A stretch of 64,000 nucleotides of DNA from positions 1-64,000 of the forward strand of contig NZ_OY726398.1 of NCBI RefSeq assembly GCF_963378105.1, read 5' to 3'. The stretch is from Mycolicibacter sp. MU0102 (lineage in GTDB: Bacteria; Actinomycetota; Actinomycetes; Mycobacteriales; Mycobacteriaceae). The position numbers and the translations under genes are program-made. Below, in pieces: positions 55,980 through 64,000 of this stretch. Numbering within the stretch: the stretch's first letter is position 1; every line of letters starts with the position of its first letter. Under the pieces are notes generated by a model that had not been told where the DNA came from, searched no databases, and saw nothing but the letters and a program-made list of their open reading frames with translations.

Positions 55980-56996
55980 TTACCTTTCGGTGTCGGGCAC
56001 GAACTTATCGGCCAGACCGGCGGTTATTTCAAATAACCGCAGCCGGGTCTTCTTCTTCACCTCGTTGTGGACATCGATGATTCCGCCCTTTGCCAGATGG
56101 GCATCGTGCGGCATGACCTCCACGGTGGCGCCGGTTTTGCTGAACCGTTCGGTCAGATAGGCCACCGCGGCGCTGTCCTCACCCGGTGCGGAGTGGTTGA
56201 GGATCACCGTGGACCGTGACACCAGCTCGTGGTAGCCCTGCGAGGCCAGGTAGTCCACTGCCCGCAGCACCGGGCGGGACTGGTCCGCGGTGATCCCGGA
56301 GACGAAGACCAGCGTGTCGGTGTTCTCCAACACCGGCTTCATGACCGGGTGCTCCAGGTCCGAAGAGGTATCGACCAGGATCACGTTGTGGGTTCGCCGC
56401 AGCCGCGACAACACCCCGCTGAACATGGCAGGGACGAGCGGGCGCAACTGATCCGAGGTGCGGTTGCCGGCCAGGACATCCAGGCCGACGGCGTTTTGCC
56501 CGAGGTGTTCCCGGATATCGGAATATCCCTGCACGTCGGTGTCGCTCAGAACGGCCGAGTAGTCGCCGGGCGGGTGCTCGTCGATGCGATCGGACAGGGT
56601 CCCGAAGCCCGGAACCGCATCAATCGCAATCACATTTTCCGGTCGGCATTCCCGGAACACGCTGCCGATAGCGGCAGTCATAGTCGTCACACCGGTGCCG
56701 CCTTTTCCGGACACCAACGTGATCACGTATTGACGCCGGATGTGCCGACGAATTCTATTGCGCAAATCACGGTAATGACGTTCACGCGGAGATTCGCCGG
56801 GATTAATAACTTTCGCCGACGCGACATAGAGCAGTTTGCGCCAGCCCGAGCCGGGCGGAATCTTCCGCGGTGTGGCCAGGTCGGAAATGCGCATAGAGTC
56901 CGATACGGAATCCCGGTAGCGGTGGCTGGATGCCGGATCCCATCGCCCGGATGAGCCTTCGTCAGGCATATTCTGGCTATTCCATGGGCTCGTCAC
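55980..56996 (-). CDS. MinD/ParA-like ATPase of ESX-2 (EspI-like, Rv3888c-like)
   Basis: A 338-residue SIMIBI-class P-loop protein. The N-terminal basic tail (about 1-95) is followed by the deviant Walker [13 protein letters not shown], in which the signature first lysine is kept but the usual second lysine is valine. DAVPGFGTL (Walker A-prime) and [13 protein letters not shown] (Walker B) follow. ESX-1 EspI and Rv3888c are the positional equivalents; their exact role is unclear. I chose GTG 56996 because a reverse-strand TAACAT lies 7 nt before it (leaderless); ATG 56969 is an alternative. Confidence 0.83.
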   Translation of the reverse strand: MTSPWNSQNMPDEGSSGRWDPASSHRYRDSVSDSMRISDLATPRKIPPGSGWRKLLYVASAKVINPGESPRERHYRDLRNRIRRHIRRQYVITLVSGKGGTGVTTMTAAIGSVFRECRPENVIAIDAVPGFGTLSDRIDEHPPGDYSAVLSDTDVQGYSDIREHLGQNAVGLDVLAGNRTSDQLRPLVPAMFSGVLSRLRRTHNVILVDTSSDLEHPVMKPVLENTDTLVFVSGITADQSRPVLRAVDYLASQGYHELVSRSTVILNHSAPGEDSAAVAYLTERFSKTGATVEVMPHDAHLAKGGIIDVHNEVKKKTRLRLFEITAGLADKFVPDTER

Positions 56997-57003
56997 GAGC
57001 GTG

Positions 57004-57009
57004 ATGTTA
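57004..57009 (-). promoter_or_regulatory. -10 element of the MinD-like gene (leaderless)
   Basis: Reverse-strand TAACAT fits TANNNT and ends 7 nt before GTG 56996; no ribosome-binding site is present. It indicates an internal promoter within the ESX-2 locus, in the gap after espG2. Confidence 0.45.
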
Positions 57010-57090
57010 ACACGGCTGCTGATTCCGTGTTTGCAACGTTTCTGACGGGGGACGGTAATGCACGGTAATGGTGAAGATGTGAATTCACTG

Positions 57091-57939
57091 TCATACAACG
57101 CGCCGATGCGAATGCCAGTCCGCACCGGCTGGGAGCCGAGCGATGAGCCGCAGGATGGCGTTGGCGACGTCGGCACGCGTACCGGGGGAGACGATCTGGT
57201 AGCGGCGGCCGCCGTTGTCGACGTTCTCCACGCAGACGCGACCCGACGGAGTGTCCGAGATCAGCACCGCCGTGTCCGCGATCGCCATCCGCGCCAGCTC
57301 CTCGGGGCCGGCACCCGGCTGGATCGCGACGATGTTGGCCTGGCCGGATAACTCCGGGTCGGCGGCCAGCGCCACGATCTGCTGCTGGTCGATGTCGAGC
57401 CGCTGTGCGGCCAGGTATCGACGCAGACTGTCCTGGTCGCGGACCCGCTCGAGCAGCTCCTTGGTGTCGAGGGTGACCGGCCGCAGCTTGGCGGCCTCGG
57501 TGACGCCGCACAAACGCTCGATCTGGCCGACCAGCAGATCGCCCGCGGCCGCCTGGTCGGTGGCGCTGCCGGCGGGATAGAGCCGCACCTCTTGGTCATG
57601 GCGTTCGAGCACCACCCACCAGGAGGCGAAACGGCTGATCGAGACGCGGGTCAAGTGCTGGGGGTCGGCGGAGGGCCGCCCGGGGAAACGCAGGTTCAGC
57701 ATCAGCGCGATGTCGCGCCGCATGATCACCGTCAGCCATTCCCGGACCATCGAGTCCACTTCGCCCTGGTCATCGAGCACGCCGATCGCGGTGAGTTCCT
57801 CGGCGATCGGGTGTCGCAACGCCCGCTCGGCGGTGTCCAGACGGGGCAGCAGGGGACGCAGTCCCAGCTCCGGACAGAGCGTCTCGATCCCGGTGACGGC
57901 CTGCAGCACCCACAGCCCGTCGAGCGTCGTAGTCAGCAC
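57091..57939 (-). CDS. espG2: ESX-2 PE/PPE chaperone EspG
   Basis: EspG proteins are cytosolic chaperones that bind the hydrophobic tip of their cognate PPE proteins. The 282-residue protein starts LTTTLDGLWVLQAVTGIETL and ends with the typical segment DVANAILRLIARLPAGADW. The mixed alpha/beta pattern and length (about 280) fit the family. The position between esxC and the MinD-like gene is that of espG2 (Rv3889c). Start GTG 57939, with GAGGG upstream. Confidence 0.87.
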   Translation of the reverse strand: MLTTTLDGLWVLQAVTGIETLCPELGLRPLLPRLDTAERALRHPIAEELTAIGVLDDQGEVDSMVREWLTVIMRRDIALMLNLRFPGRPSADPQHLTRVSISRFASWWVVLERHDQEVRLYPAGSATDQAAAGDLLVGQIERLCGVTEAAKLRPVTLDTKELLERVRDQDSLRRYLAAQRLDIDQQQIVALAADPELSGQANIVAIQPGAGPEELARMAIADTAVLISDTPSGRVCVENVDNGGRRYQIVSPGTRADVANAILRLIARLPAGADWHSHRRVV

Positions 57940-58043
57940 GTCACCCTCGTCTCAGCTGTGGTTGCGGTAGTCGACCTGACACACGAAATGGGGCGTCTGC
58001 GCCGGTCGCGCGGACACCCCACCTCGGTGACGATCGGGGTCGA

Positions 58044-58337
58044 TCAGAAAAGCGACTGGATCGTCTGGTCGGTCGAAATGGCCCCTTCCAACACAGAGCC
58101 GATGGTGGAACCGTGCTGGCCGATGGTCTCGATCAGGCCCTGCAGGCCGGACAGCATCTGGGCCTGGGCTTCGAAGAAGCCGGTGGCACCGTGGCCGGCG
58201 AAGTACTCGGTCAGCATTTGGGTGAGCTGGTGGGAGTCCTGGTGGATCTGGTCGAGGGTGCCGGCGCTGCTGACCACGCTGTGGGCGTGATCGGAGACGG
58301 GGCCGGGGTTGTAGGTGATACCGCCACTGTCTGCCAT
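58044..58337 (-). CDS. esxC: ESX-2 secreted WXG100-family protein EsxC
   Basis: A 97-residue helical-hairpin protein, one half of the secreted Esx heterodimer. The turn is FAGHGATGFFEAQAQML, with no Trp-x-Gly, just as in M. tuberculosis EsxC. The downstream helix containing SGLQGLIETIGQHG matches EsxC closely as I recall it, which identifies the locus as ESX-2. ATG 58337 with AAAGGA upstream; 36 bp after esxD. Confidence 0.93.
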   Translation of the reverse strand: MADSGGITYNPGPVSDHAHSVVSSAGTLDQIHQDSHQLTQMLTEYFAGHGATGFFEAQAQMLSGLQGLIETIGQHGSTIGSVLEGAISTDQTIQSLF

Positions 58338-58373
58338 GGGGATCGATGTCCTTTCGAGTACGGGTGTCGGAGG

Positions 58374-58691
58374 TTAGGCGGACTGTCCGCCGAAGAGCGA
58401 GTGGAAGGCGTGCTCGGAGTGGGACTCGTGCGACTCCATCAGGGCAGCGGCCTGGTTGAGGCCCTCGGTCAGGCGGTGGCCGCCGGTGAGGACTTTCTGT
58501 ACGTCTTCGTGGATCTGCGCGGCGGTGGCATACGAGGCCTTGGAGCCGCCCCCGTCCCACGTCCCAGCGCCCAGGATGTTCTCGTGGTCGGCCAGGTACT
58601 GGTTGGCGATCGCCTGCGCGTGTTCGATGTGCTGCGACAACTTCGACGCGGTGTTCCGCATCAGTTCGGGCGTGACGACAATGGCTGCCAT
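58374..58691 (-). CDS. esxD: ESX-2 secreted WXG100-family protein EsxD
   Basis: A 105-residue WXG100 protein and partner of EsxC. The Trp-x-Gly turn is GTWDGGG between two helices, and the C-terminal helix contains VLTGGHRLTEGLNQAAALMESHE, very like M. tuberculosis EsxD (VLTGGTRLAEGL, QAAALMEGHE). ATG 58691 has a strong GGAGGAAAC site. A small hairpin (GGTTGT-AGA-ACAACC on the plus strand, 58704-58718) lies just upstream of that site. Confidence 0.93.
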   Translation of the reverse strand: MAAIVVTPELMRNTASKLSQHIEHAQAIANQYLADHENILGAGTWDGGGSKASYATAAQIHEDVQKVLTGGHRLTEGLNQAAALMESHESHSEHAFHSLFGGQSA

Positions 58692-58806
58692 CGTTTCCTC
58701 CTTGGTTGTAGAACAACCCCCCCGGGTCCGGCGGGATGTAGCTGGCGGTAGTGTATTGGCTCCTCTCGGATGTGTCGATTCACCCTTTACTTAGCAAACG
58801 ACCTGG

Positions 58807-59991
58807 TCACGCCCGGTCGTCGACAACTCGCACGGTGTTGGTCCGGTCGGATGACCGCTCGCCCTGACCTTTTCCTCCTGCACCGGCGCCGTGAGCCATC
58901 GGCATGCCGCCCATGCCGCCGCCGCTGGTGGTCGTCACCCGCTGGGACTCGACGGAGCCCAGCGCGCCACTGGGCCGCAACCCCACCGGACGGCCGCCCC
59001 CGGACTCGAATGCGCTCACGGGTCGGGTGAACGCGGACATCGGCGCTCCCGCTCCGCCGCCTCCGAAACCCCCCGCACCGGGTGAGACCGTCGCATTGGC
59101 CAGCATGGCCGTGGCCGGAACCCCGCCAGCCCCGGCCGGATTGAGAGCGCCGCCCAGCATGCTCGGGTTCATGAACATGCCCATCAGGGACTGCATCGGG
59201 CTCATCATCGACTGCGGCATCTGCATCAGGGACTGCGGCGCCTGCATCAGCGTCGAGCCGATCTGCTGGACCGGGCCCAGCATCGAACTCATCTGTGAGC
59301 CCATGCCCTGGGCGGCGTTGGCGCCCTGGCCGGCGGCATTGGTTGCCGACGACGTACCGGTGTAGGCGGCGCGCATCGCGCCACCGGCCGCGGCCTGCGA
59401 TGCCGCTTGGCCGACGGCGCTGGCCGCGGCCGCCGGCGCCGCGGGCGACGCGCCCATCCCGGCCACCGGCGCGGGAACCGTCAGGCTGGAGGTGAGCGCG
59501 GTCAGCACCGCCCCGTAGGACGCGCCCACCGCCGCGTTATTGGGCCAGAACATGCCGAAGTACTCGAACTCGAGTGACGTGATGCGGGGTGTCAACGCCC
59601 CCAGTACCGACGGATTGATCCCGTAGTCGGTGGCGGTCTCGACCCGGTTCTCCTCGCACTCCTGGGTGGTACGCATGCTGCCGTAGGCCAGTTGGTAGGC
59701 CTCGACCGCCGCCGCGACGATCGGCGCCTTGACGTCCACCCAGCCCGCCAGTCCATGCAGGGCCACGTTCAGCAGGGTGGCGTTGAGAACAGATCCCTCC
59801 GAACCGGCACCGACCCATCCGATCGAGGTCAATGCGGTGTTGACCGCCGAGGCGATACCCGACGCGTGGTGTGCCACACCCAGCGACGTCCATGCCGCCC
59901 CGTTGGTCAGCATGGTCATCACACCCGCGCCGGATTTGATCAACATGTCGTTGGTCTCCGGTGTGCGGGCGGCCCACCCCGGGTCGGCCAC
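58807..59991 (-). CDS. ESX-2 PPE-family protein (PPE69-like)
   Basis: A 394-residue PPE protein. The N-terminal about 175 residues form the PPE domain, with the signature changed to TPE in WAARTPETND, and SLEFEYFGMFWPNNAAVGASYGAVL features (W, N, Y). The C-terminal half is Ala/Gly/Met-rich with MQ-S/P repeats, and ends in SAFESGGGRPVGLRPSGALG and VRVVDD like PPE69. It should be secreted through ESX-2 as a heterodimer with the adjacent PE, escorted by EspG2. GTG 59991, 3 bp after the PE stop. Confidence 0.9.
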   Translation of the reverse strand: MADPGWAARTPETNDMLIKSGAGVMTMLTNGAAWTSLGVAHHASGIASAVNTALTSIGWVGAGSEGSVLNATLLNVALHGLAGWVDVKAPIVAAAVEAYQLAYGSMRTTQECEENRVETATDYGINPSVLGALTPRITSLEFEYFGMFWPNNAAVGASYGAVLTALTSSLTVPAPVAGMGASPAAPAAAASAVGQAASQAAAGGAMRAAYTGTSSATNAAGQGANAAQGMGSQMSSMLGPVQQIGSTLMQAPQSLMQMPQSMMSPMQSLMGMFMNPSMLGGALNPAGAGGVPATAMLANATVSPGAGGFGGGGAGAPMSAFTRPVSAFESGGGRPVGLRPSGALGSVESQRVTTTSGGGMGGMPMAHGAGAGGKGQGERSSDRTNTVRVVDDRA

Positions 59992-59994
59992 GGA

Positions 59995-60297
59995 TTAGCC
60001 GCCGAGTGCGACGGTGGCGGCTCGCAGTGCCTCGGTGGCGCCGTACACACCCGAGGCGGTGGCCTGCGCTCCGGAGAAAAGTCCGCGCTGCGCCGAATGC
60101 TCGGCGACAATGCCCAGGTATTCGGACCCGGATGCCAACAGGGCGGCCTGGAACGCGATGGAATCGGGGTCGTTACCCATCGGCAGAACGCCCAGCAGGG
60201 CCGGGCTGGCCGCGGCGGCAGCCGCCTCCGTTTCAGCGGTGATTCCCGCCTCGACACCCGATGACGCCAGGACTGCTTCCGGTTCTACAGAGAACAT
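59995..60297 (-). CDS. ESX-2 PE-family protein (PE36-like)
   Basis: A 100-residue PE protein, essentially only the PE domain. The PE dipeptide is in SVEPEAVLAS, and the second half has GSEYLGIVAEHSAQRG, which carries the Y-x3-[D/E] secretion motif (YLGIVAE region). ATG 60297 follows GGAGGG; the ATG seven codons upstream is less likely. It is directly followed by the PPE gene, the usual PE/PPE pair. Confidence 0.9.
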   Translation of the reverse strand: MFSVEPEAVLASSGVEAGITAETEAAAAAASPALLGVLPMGNDPDSIAFQAALLASGSEYLGIVAEHSAQRGLFSGAQATASGVYGATEALRAATVALGG

Positions 60298-60399
60298 AAT
60301 TTCCCTCCGATGCCTCATCGCTGATATGCCGACGTTGGCAGGTCGGAGTCGATCGTAAACCGATATTGGGCCGCCGTCACTTCATGATGTAAATACCGG

Positions 60400-63300
60400 T
60401 TATTGCTGCTCGAAATCGTGGATCATCGACGAGGGCACCCCGACCAGCACACCTTCCACTTCGGAATCGTTGACCAGTAATCCCCGGCCCGCGGGCAACG
60501 CCTGTGCCCGCACCATCCGATTGACCTTGTTCTGCGGGTCGTTGTCCATGAACAAGGTGGGCACCTTGGCGGCCCGTTGCGTCTTGACCCAGGGGTCCAT
60601 CTCGAGCTGGCCGAAGTTGGACGAGTTCCTAGTGGCGAACACGTGCAGCCCGATCTGGCGGCCCCGCTCCATCAGCTTCCACAACGCCGCGCCCACCGGG
60701 GGTTTGGCCGGATGGATCTGCGCCGGACGCAGATCCATCACGTCGTCGACCAATACGAAATGGCGTGGCCCCTCCCAGGGTTTGAGCGCGCGCAGCTCCT
60801 CCTGGCTTAGGCCCTTGGCGGGCAGCCGGGGCAGCAGAACCTGCTGGGCCAGCGTGGTCAGCACCTCGTCGATCTCGTCCTGGTCGTAGGCGTAGGCATT
60901 GACGTAGCCGGCGCCCTGCAGGTCACGCAGCGGTCCGGTCTTGGGGTCGATGATGGTGATCTGGGCTTCCTGCGGGCTGAACCGCGCCATCACCGCTTCG
61001 CCGATTGCGGCCAGGGTGGCGCTCTTGCCGCATAGGGCCCGCCCCAGAATCATCATCCCGGGATGCTCGGACAGCATCAGCGGCACCGGCAGCAGTTCGT
61101 GCTGCTCGCCGATCATGAACGCGATTGACGGGGCGGTCTGGGCGGGCGGACGCTGCGCCACGTCGTAGGCCAGGATCTCCGACAGTGCCACCGCGGGCGG
61201 CAGCCGCTTGAGCGTGGCGTGCTTGGTCACGCCCGCGACCTCGGCGACTCGCGCCCCCAGTTCGCGGGTTCCGATCCGGGCGCCGTCTTCGGCGTCCGAG
61301 GCGGCCAGTTCTGGCACCCCGATGAGCATCTCGTGCAGCGACTCGGTCAGACCGAAGCCGGGGCGGTTCACGGTGCGCTTGGCGGCATCGCGGGCGTCCA
61401 GAGACGCCGTGCCCATCTCGTTCTCGCCCGGGTTCTGCAGCCGCAACTGGATGCGCACGTCGGAGTTCTGCAGCAGCGTCTGACGCTGACCGTGGATCCA
61501 GCCGGAAGCGCTGGTCATCAGGTGCACGCCGTACTCGGGACCGACACCACTGAGCGCGATGATGCGGTCGCCGAGCATGGTGTCGGCGGCGTAGAGGTCG
61601 GAGAAGTCGTCGATGACCAGGAACACATCGCCGTACGGGTCGTTGGGATCGGTGCCCGCGAGGCTGTCCCCGCCGGAACCGAAGCGCCGCTCGCGGAACT
61701 CGTTGATGTCGATCTTGTCGCGGCGGAAGGTGTCCTGCCGGGCGCTGATCAGGGCGGCCATCGTCGCAACGGTGCGCTCCACCCCCTCGCGGTCCGCCGG
61801 CGAGACGATGTCGGCCACATGCGGCAGGGTCTCGGCGTAGCCCAAGGTGGCGCCGCCGACACAGAAGAACGTCAGCCGTGCCGGGGAATACATCAGCGCC
61901 GCCGAGCACATCAGTGTCATCAGCGTCGTCGTCTTGCCGCGGCTCTTGGCGCCGACCACCATCACGTTGCTGCGCAACACGTCGACGCAGTGCACCAGCT
62001 GCTGGGCGTCCTCGGGGATGTCTTTGACGGCCAGCGGCCACACCAGCCCGGGGTTGCGGCCGTAGTCGATGTCCCACGGCTTGCCCCGGTACCGCGCCAC
62101 CAGCTGATCGACCGACTCGGAGATCTCCAGCGGGGGCAGCCACGGCAGGTGCGGTGCCTGGCGGTCCGCGGCGATCAGGGACTCGCGCAGCACGTCGACG
62201 ATCTTCTTCTTCTTGAACCCGTCGGCGTGCAGCAGGAACTCGTCGGGCTCGGCGTCGGTAGCCGACATGTCCTGCAGTGCTTGGGCGTCCGCCTCGTCCA
62301 GCGGCTGGTACTGCCAGGTGTACAGCCGGGGTTTGGTCAAGGTCATGTCGAGGGTCTTGCCCGTCGACGACTTGCGCTTAGGAACGACGAACGGCGCCGA
62401 CAGGTAGAAACAGCGGAACGGGTCCAGGTCGCGCGGGCCGACCTTCAAAAGGCCGAAGCCGTTCTCTTTCGAGGGCAGGTGATAGGCGGCATCCGAGCCG
62501 ATCACCTCACGGCTGTCGTCACCGGACTCGGCGCGCAGCGCGACCCGGAAGGCGATGTTGGACTTGACTTTCTGCAACGAGGACAGGTCCAGGCGCTGCC
62601 CGCCGAGCATGAAGAAGACGTTGGCGCCGCGGCCTTCCTGACCGATGTGGATGATCAGGTCGATCCACTTGGGATGGTTCTGGAACAGCTCCAGGTATTC
62701 GTCGATCACCACCAGCAGGATCGGCACCGGCTCCAGGTCCCGGCCGGCCAGCCGGATCTCCTCGTAGTCGTTGGCGTCGCGCGCACCGACGGAGTTGAAC
62801 AGGCGGTAGCGCCGGGCGATCTCACCGTCGATGGCCCGGCGCATCCGTTCGGCGAGGTGCCGCTCGTCCTTACCGAGGTTGGACAGGGCCGCCGACACGT
62901 GGGGAATGCCGAGGATGTCCTGGGCCGCGGACTCGAACTTCATGTCCACGAAGATCACGTTGAAGGTCTCCGGCGAGTGGGTCAGCGCGATGCCGTACAC
63001 CAGGGAAAGGAAGAACTCCGATTTGCCCGAGCCGCTGGTGCCGATAACCACGGAGTGGAAACCGAAGCCGCCGAAGTCTTTTGCGCGCAGCACGACGTTC
63101 TGCAGTTCGCCGTTGGGCTTGGCGCCGACCGGGATCTCAGCCCAGCGCTCGTCGCCGCGACTGCGCCGATCGGCCCACAGCCGGTCGACGTTGAGCTCGC
63201 GCGCGTCGTCGATCCCCAGCGCGCGCAACAGTTCCAGGGCGCCGCTTCCCGCGTCGGCGACGTCGACACTGGCCGTCGGGGACCAGCGCGCCATCGCCCG

Positions 63301-64000
63301 CGCGTAGCGGTAGGCGCGCGGCACCGACAGTTGGTCGGCGTGGGCGAAGAACTTACCGCCGGAGCGCAGCATGGGCCGTGAAGGATTGCCGATGACCTCG
63401 AAGATCTCATCGCGGGCGAATCCGACACCATTGCCGAGCCGGGAGGCGACCCGCAGCACCGTGATACCTTCCTTGCCGACGCGCCCGATGACGCTCTCCC
63501 AGGCCTCGGGGCTGCCGGTGTTGTCGTCGACGATCACCCAGTGCGGCCCCAGATCGTGTCCGTCCGTGCCGGTTTCCAATGCCGAGCCCATAGTGGTGGG
63601 GCTCGGCGCTGACGGCGGCCGCCAGGCGCCGCGCTTGCCTTTCATGTGCAGGTCGGCGCCGAGCGTCGCCTCGAGTTCAGTGGGGCTGGTGAACACCAGG
63701 CGCCGCCACCCGCAGGCGTCGAACAGCTCGTCGTGCTGGTTGTGCGGAAGCCAGACCATCCAGGACCACAGCTCGGGGTGGCGGGTCACCACCATCAACT
63801 TGACGTCCAGCGGATTGTGAAACACCGCAAGCCCGCTCAGCACGGATCGCAGTAGCGAGCGGACCCCGTCGAGATCCTCGCCGACGAAGCTGAAGCCCGG
63901 GCGGGCGCGCAGGTTGACCACTTTCGCGATGTCGCGGATCTTGCGTTGTTCGAGGATGAAGTCGCGCAACGCCTGGCCGGTGACCGGCTCCAGCTCCTCG
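60400..64000 (-). CDS. eccC2: ESX-2 FtsK/SpoIIIE-type ATPase EccC (5' end outside window)
   Basis: The motor ATPase of the ESX translocon, which binds substrate tails. About 1199 C-terminal residues are visible; the N-terminal transmembrane part lies beyond position 64000. Three FtsK-like ATPase domains are present. Domain 1 has Walker A GTSGSGKSE and DMKFESAAQ/VVIDEYLEL; domain 2 has the looser GAKSRGKTT with VFLVIDDFSDL; domain 3 has GRALCGKSA with HFVLVDDVMDL. It is a single-polypeptide EccC, unlike the split EccCa/EccCb of ESX-1, and ends 102 bp before the PE gene. Confidence 0.95.
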   Translation of the reverse strand, partial: EELEPVTGQALRDFILEQRKIRDIAKVVNLRARPGFSFVGEDLDGVRSLLRSVLSGLAVFHNPLDVKLMVVTRHPELWSWMVWLPHNQHDELFDACGWRRLVFTSPTELEATLGADLHMKGKRGAWRPPSAPSPTTMGSALETGTDGHDLGPHWVIVDDNTGSPEAWESVIGRVGKEGITVLRVASRLGNGVGFARDEIFEVIGNPSRPMLRSGGKFFAHADQLSVPRAYRYARAMARWSPTASVDVADAGSGALELLRALGIDDARELNVDRLWADRRSRGDERWAEIPVGAKPNGELQNVVLRAKDFGGFGFHSVVIGTSGSGKSEFFLSLVYGIALTHSPETFNVIFVDMKFESAAQDILGIPHVSAALSNLGKDERHLAERMRRAIDGEIARRYRLFNSVGARDANDYEEIRLAGRDLEPVPILLVVIDEYLELFQNHPKWIDLIIHIGQEGRGANVFFMLGGQRLDLSSLQKVKSNIAFRVALRAESGDDSREVIGSDAAYHLPSKENGFGLLKVGPRDLDPFRCFYLSAPFVVPKRKSSTGKTLDMTLTKPRLYTWQYQPLDEADAQALQDMSATDAEPDEFLLHADGFKKKKIVDVLRESLIAADRQAPHLPWLPPLEISESVDQLVARYRGKPWDIDYGRNPGLVWPLAVKDIPEDAQQLVHCVDVLRSNVMVVGAKSRGKTTTLMTLMCSAALMYSPARLTFFCVGGATLGYAETLPHVADIVSPADREGVERTVATMAALISARQDTFRRDKIDINEFRERRFGSGGDSLAGTDPNDPYGDVFLVIDDFSDLYAADTMLGDRIIALSGVGPEYGVHLMTSASGWIHGQRQTLLQNSDVRIQLRLQNPGENEMGTASLDARDAAKRTVNRPGFGLTESLHEMLIGVPELAASDAEDGARIGTRELGARVAEVAGVTKHATLKRLPPAVALSEILAYDVAQRPPAQTAPSIAFMIGEQHELLPVPLMLSEHPGMMILGRALCGKSATLAAIGEAVMARFSPQEAQITIIDPKTGPLRDLQGAGYVNAYAYDQDEIDEVLTTLAQQVLLPRLPAKGLSQEELRALKPWEGPRHFVLVDDVMDLRPAQIHPAKPPVGAALWKLMERGRQIGLHVFATRNSSNFGQLEMDPWVKTQRAAKVPTLFMDNDPQNKVNRMVRAQALPAGRGLLVNDSEVEGVLVGVPSSMIHDFEQQ

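Noticed and set aside
49245..64000. ESX-1 or ESX-5 identity of the secretion locus
   Set aside because: EsxC/EsxD and PPE69-like sequences, a single-chain EccC and the gene order match ESX-2, and the EspA/EspB-type ESX-1 genes are absent.

Overview
The window is the chromosomal replication-origin region of a high-GC actinobacterium, almost certainly a Mycobacterium in the broad sense. The order dnaA-oriC-dnaN-recF-dciA-gyrB-gyrA-DUF3566-tRNA-Ile-tRNA-Ala-cwsA-ppiA-PH protein-crgA-DUF881-trpG-pknB-pknA-pbpA-rodA-pstP-fhaB-fhaA-tRNA-Leu is the M. tuberculosis Rv0001-Rv0020c order. PE/PPE proteins, a WhiB5-like protein and a type VII secretion locus support this. The species cannot be fixed from the sequence.

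Layout. (1) 1-10.8 kb: replication initiation and gyrase, with oriC at 1549-2081. (2) 10.8-24.6 kb: two tRNAs, peptidyl-prolyl isomerase, divisome proteins CwsA and CrgA, and a reverse-strand growth and cell-wall operon (fhaA, fhaB, pstP, rodA, pbpA, pknA, pknB). From fhaB to pknB every junction is a four-base stop/start overlap. A tRNA-Leu with a strong hairpin terminator closes the block. (3) 24.6-42.7 kb: an accessory metabolic island lying where M. tuberculosis has only about one gene. It holds regulators (WYL, HxlR, TetR), short-chain dehydrogenases, a tautomerase, an F420/flavin-type oxidoreductase and a catabolic set: flavin monooxygenase, alpha/beta hydrolase, acyl-CoA ligase, SDR, zinc alcohol dehydrogenase, APH-like kinase, ACAD10/11-type acyl-CoA dehydrogenase, enoyl-CoA hydratase and thiolase. 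These fit one route: ketone to lactone or ester, then hydroxy acid, hydroxyacyl-CoA, phosphorylated hydroxyacyl-CoA, enoyl-CoA and acetyl-CoA. (4) 42.8-49.2 kb: whiB5 and a cassette resembling Rv0023-Rv0030, including an NlpC/P60 hydrolase and small proteins of type VII secretion type. Two genes here are preceded by tiny, apparently leaderless upstream ORFs, and two others look leaderless themselves. (5) 49.2-64.0 kb: an ESX-2 type VII secretion locus on the reverse strand, eccC2 (cut by the window end)-PE-PPE-esxD-esxC-espG2-MinD-like ATPase-eccD2-mycP2-eccE2-eccA2. EsxC, EsxD and the PPE closely resemble the M. tuberculosis ESX-2 proteins as I remember them.

Most notable observations: the hydroxyacyl-CoA kinase/ACAD pathway with its monooxygenase module; a pair of 26-bp operators exactly 42 bp apart between tetR and the monooxygenase; ESX-2 placed directly beside the Rv0023-Rv0030-like cassette, suggesting that cassette supplies ESX-2 substrates or chaperones; a compensated frameshift segment inside mycP2; a thiolase gene without a canonical start codon; and a three-box DnaA cluster plus an 18-bp palindrome 11 kb from oriC. 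All family assignments are from reading the translated sequences, without database searches.
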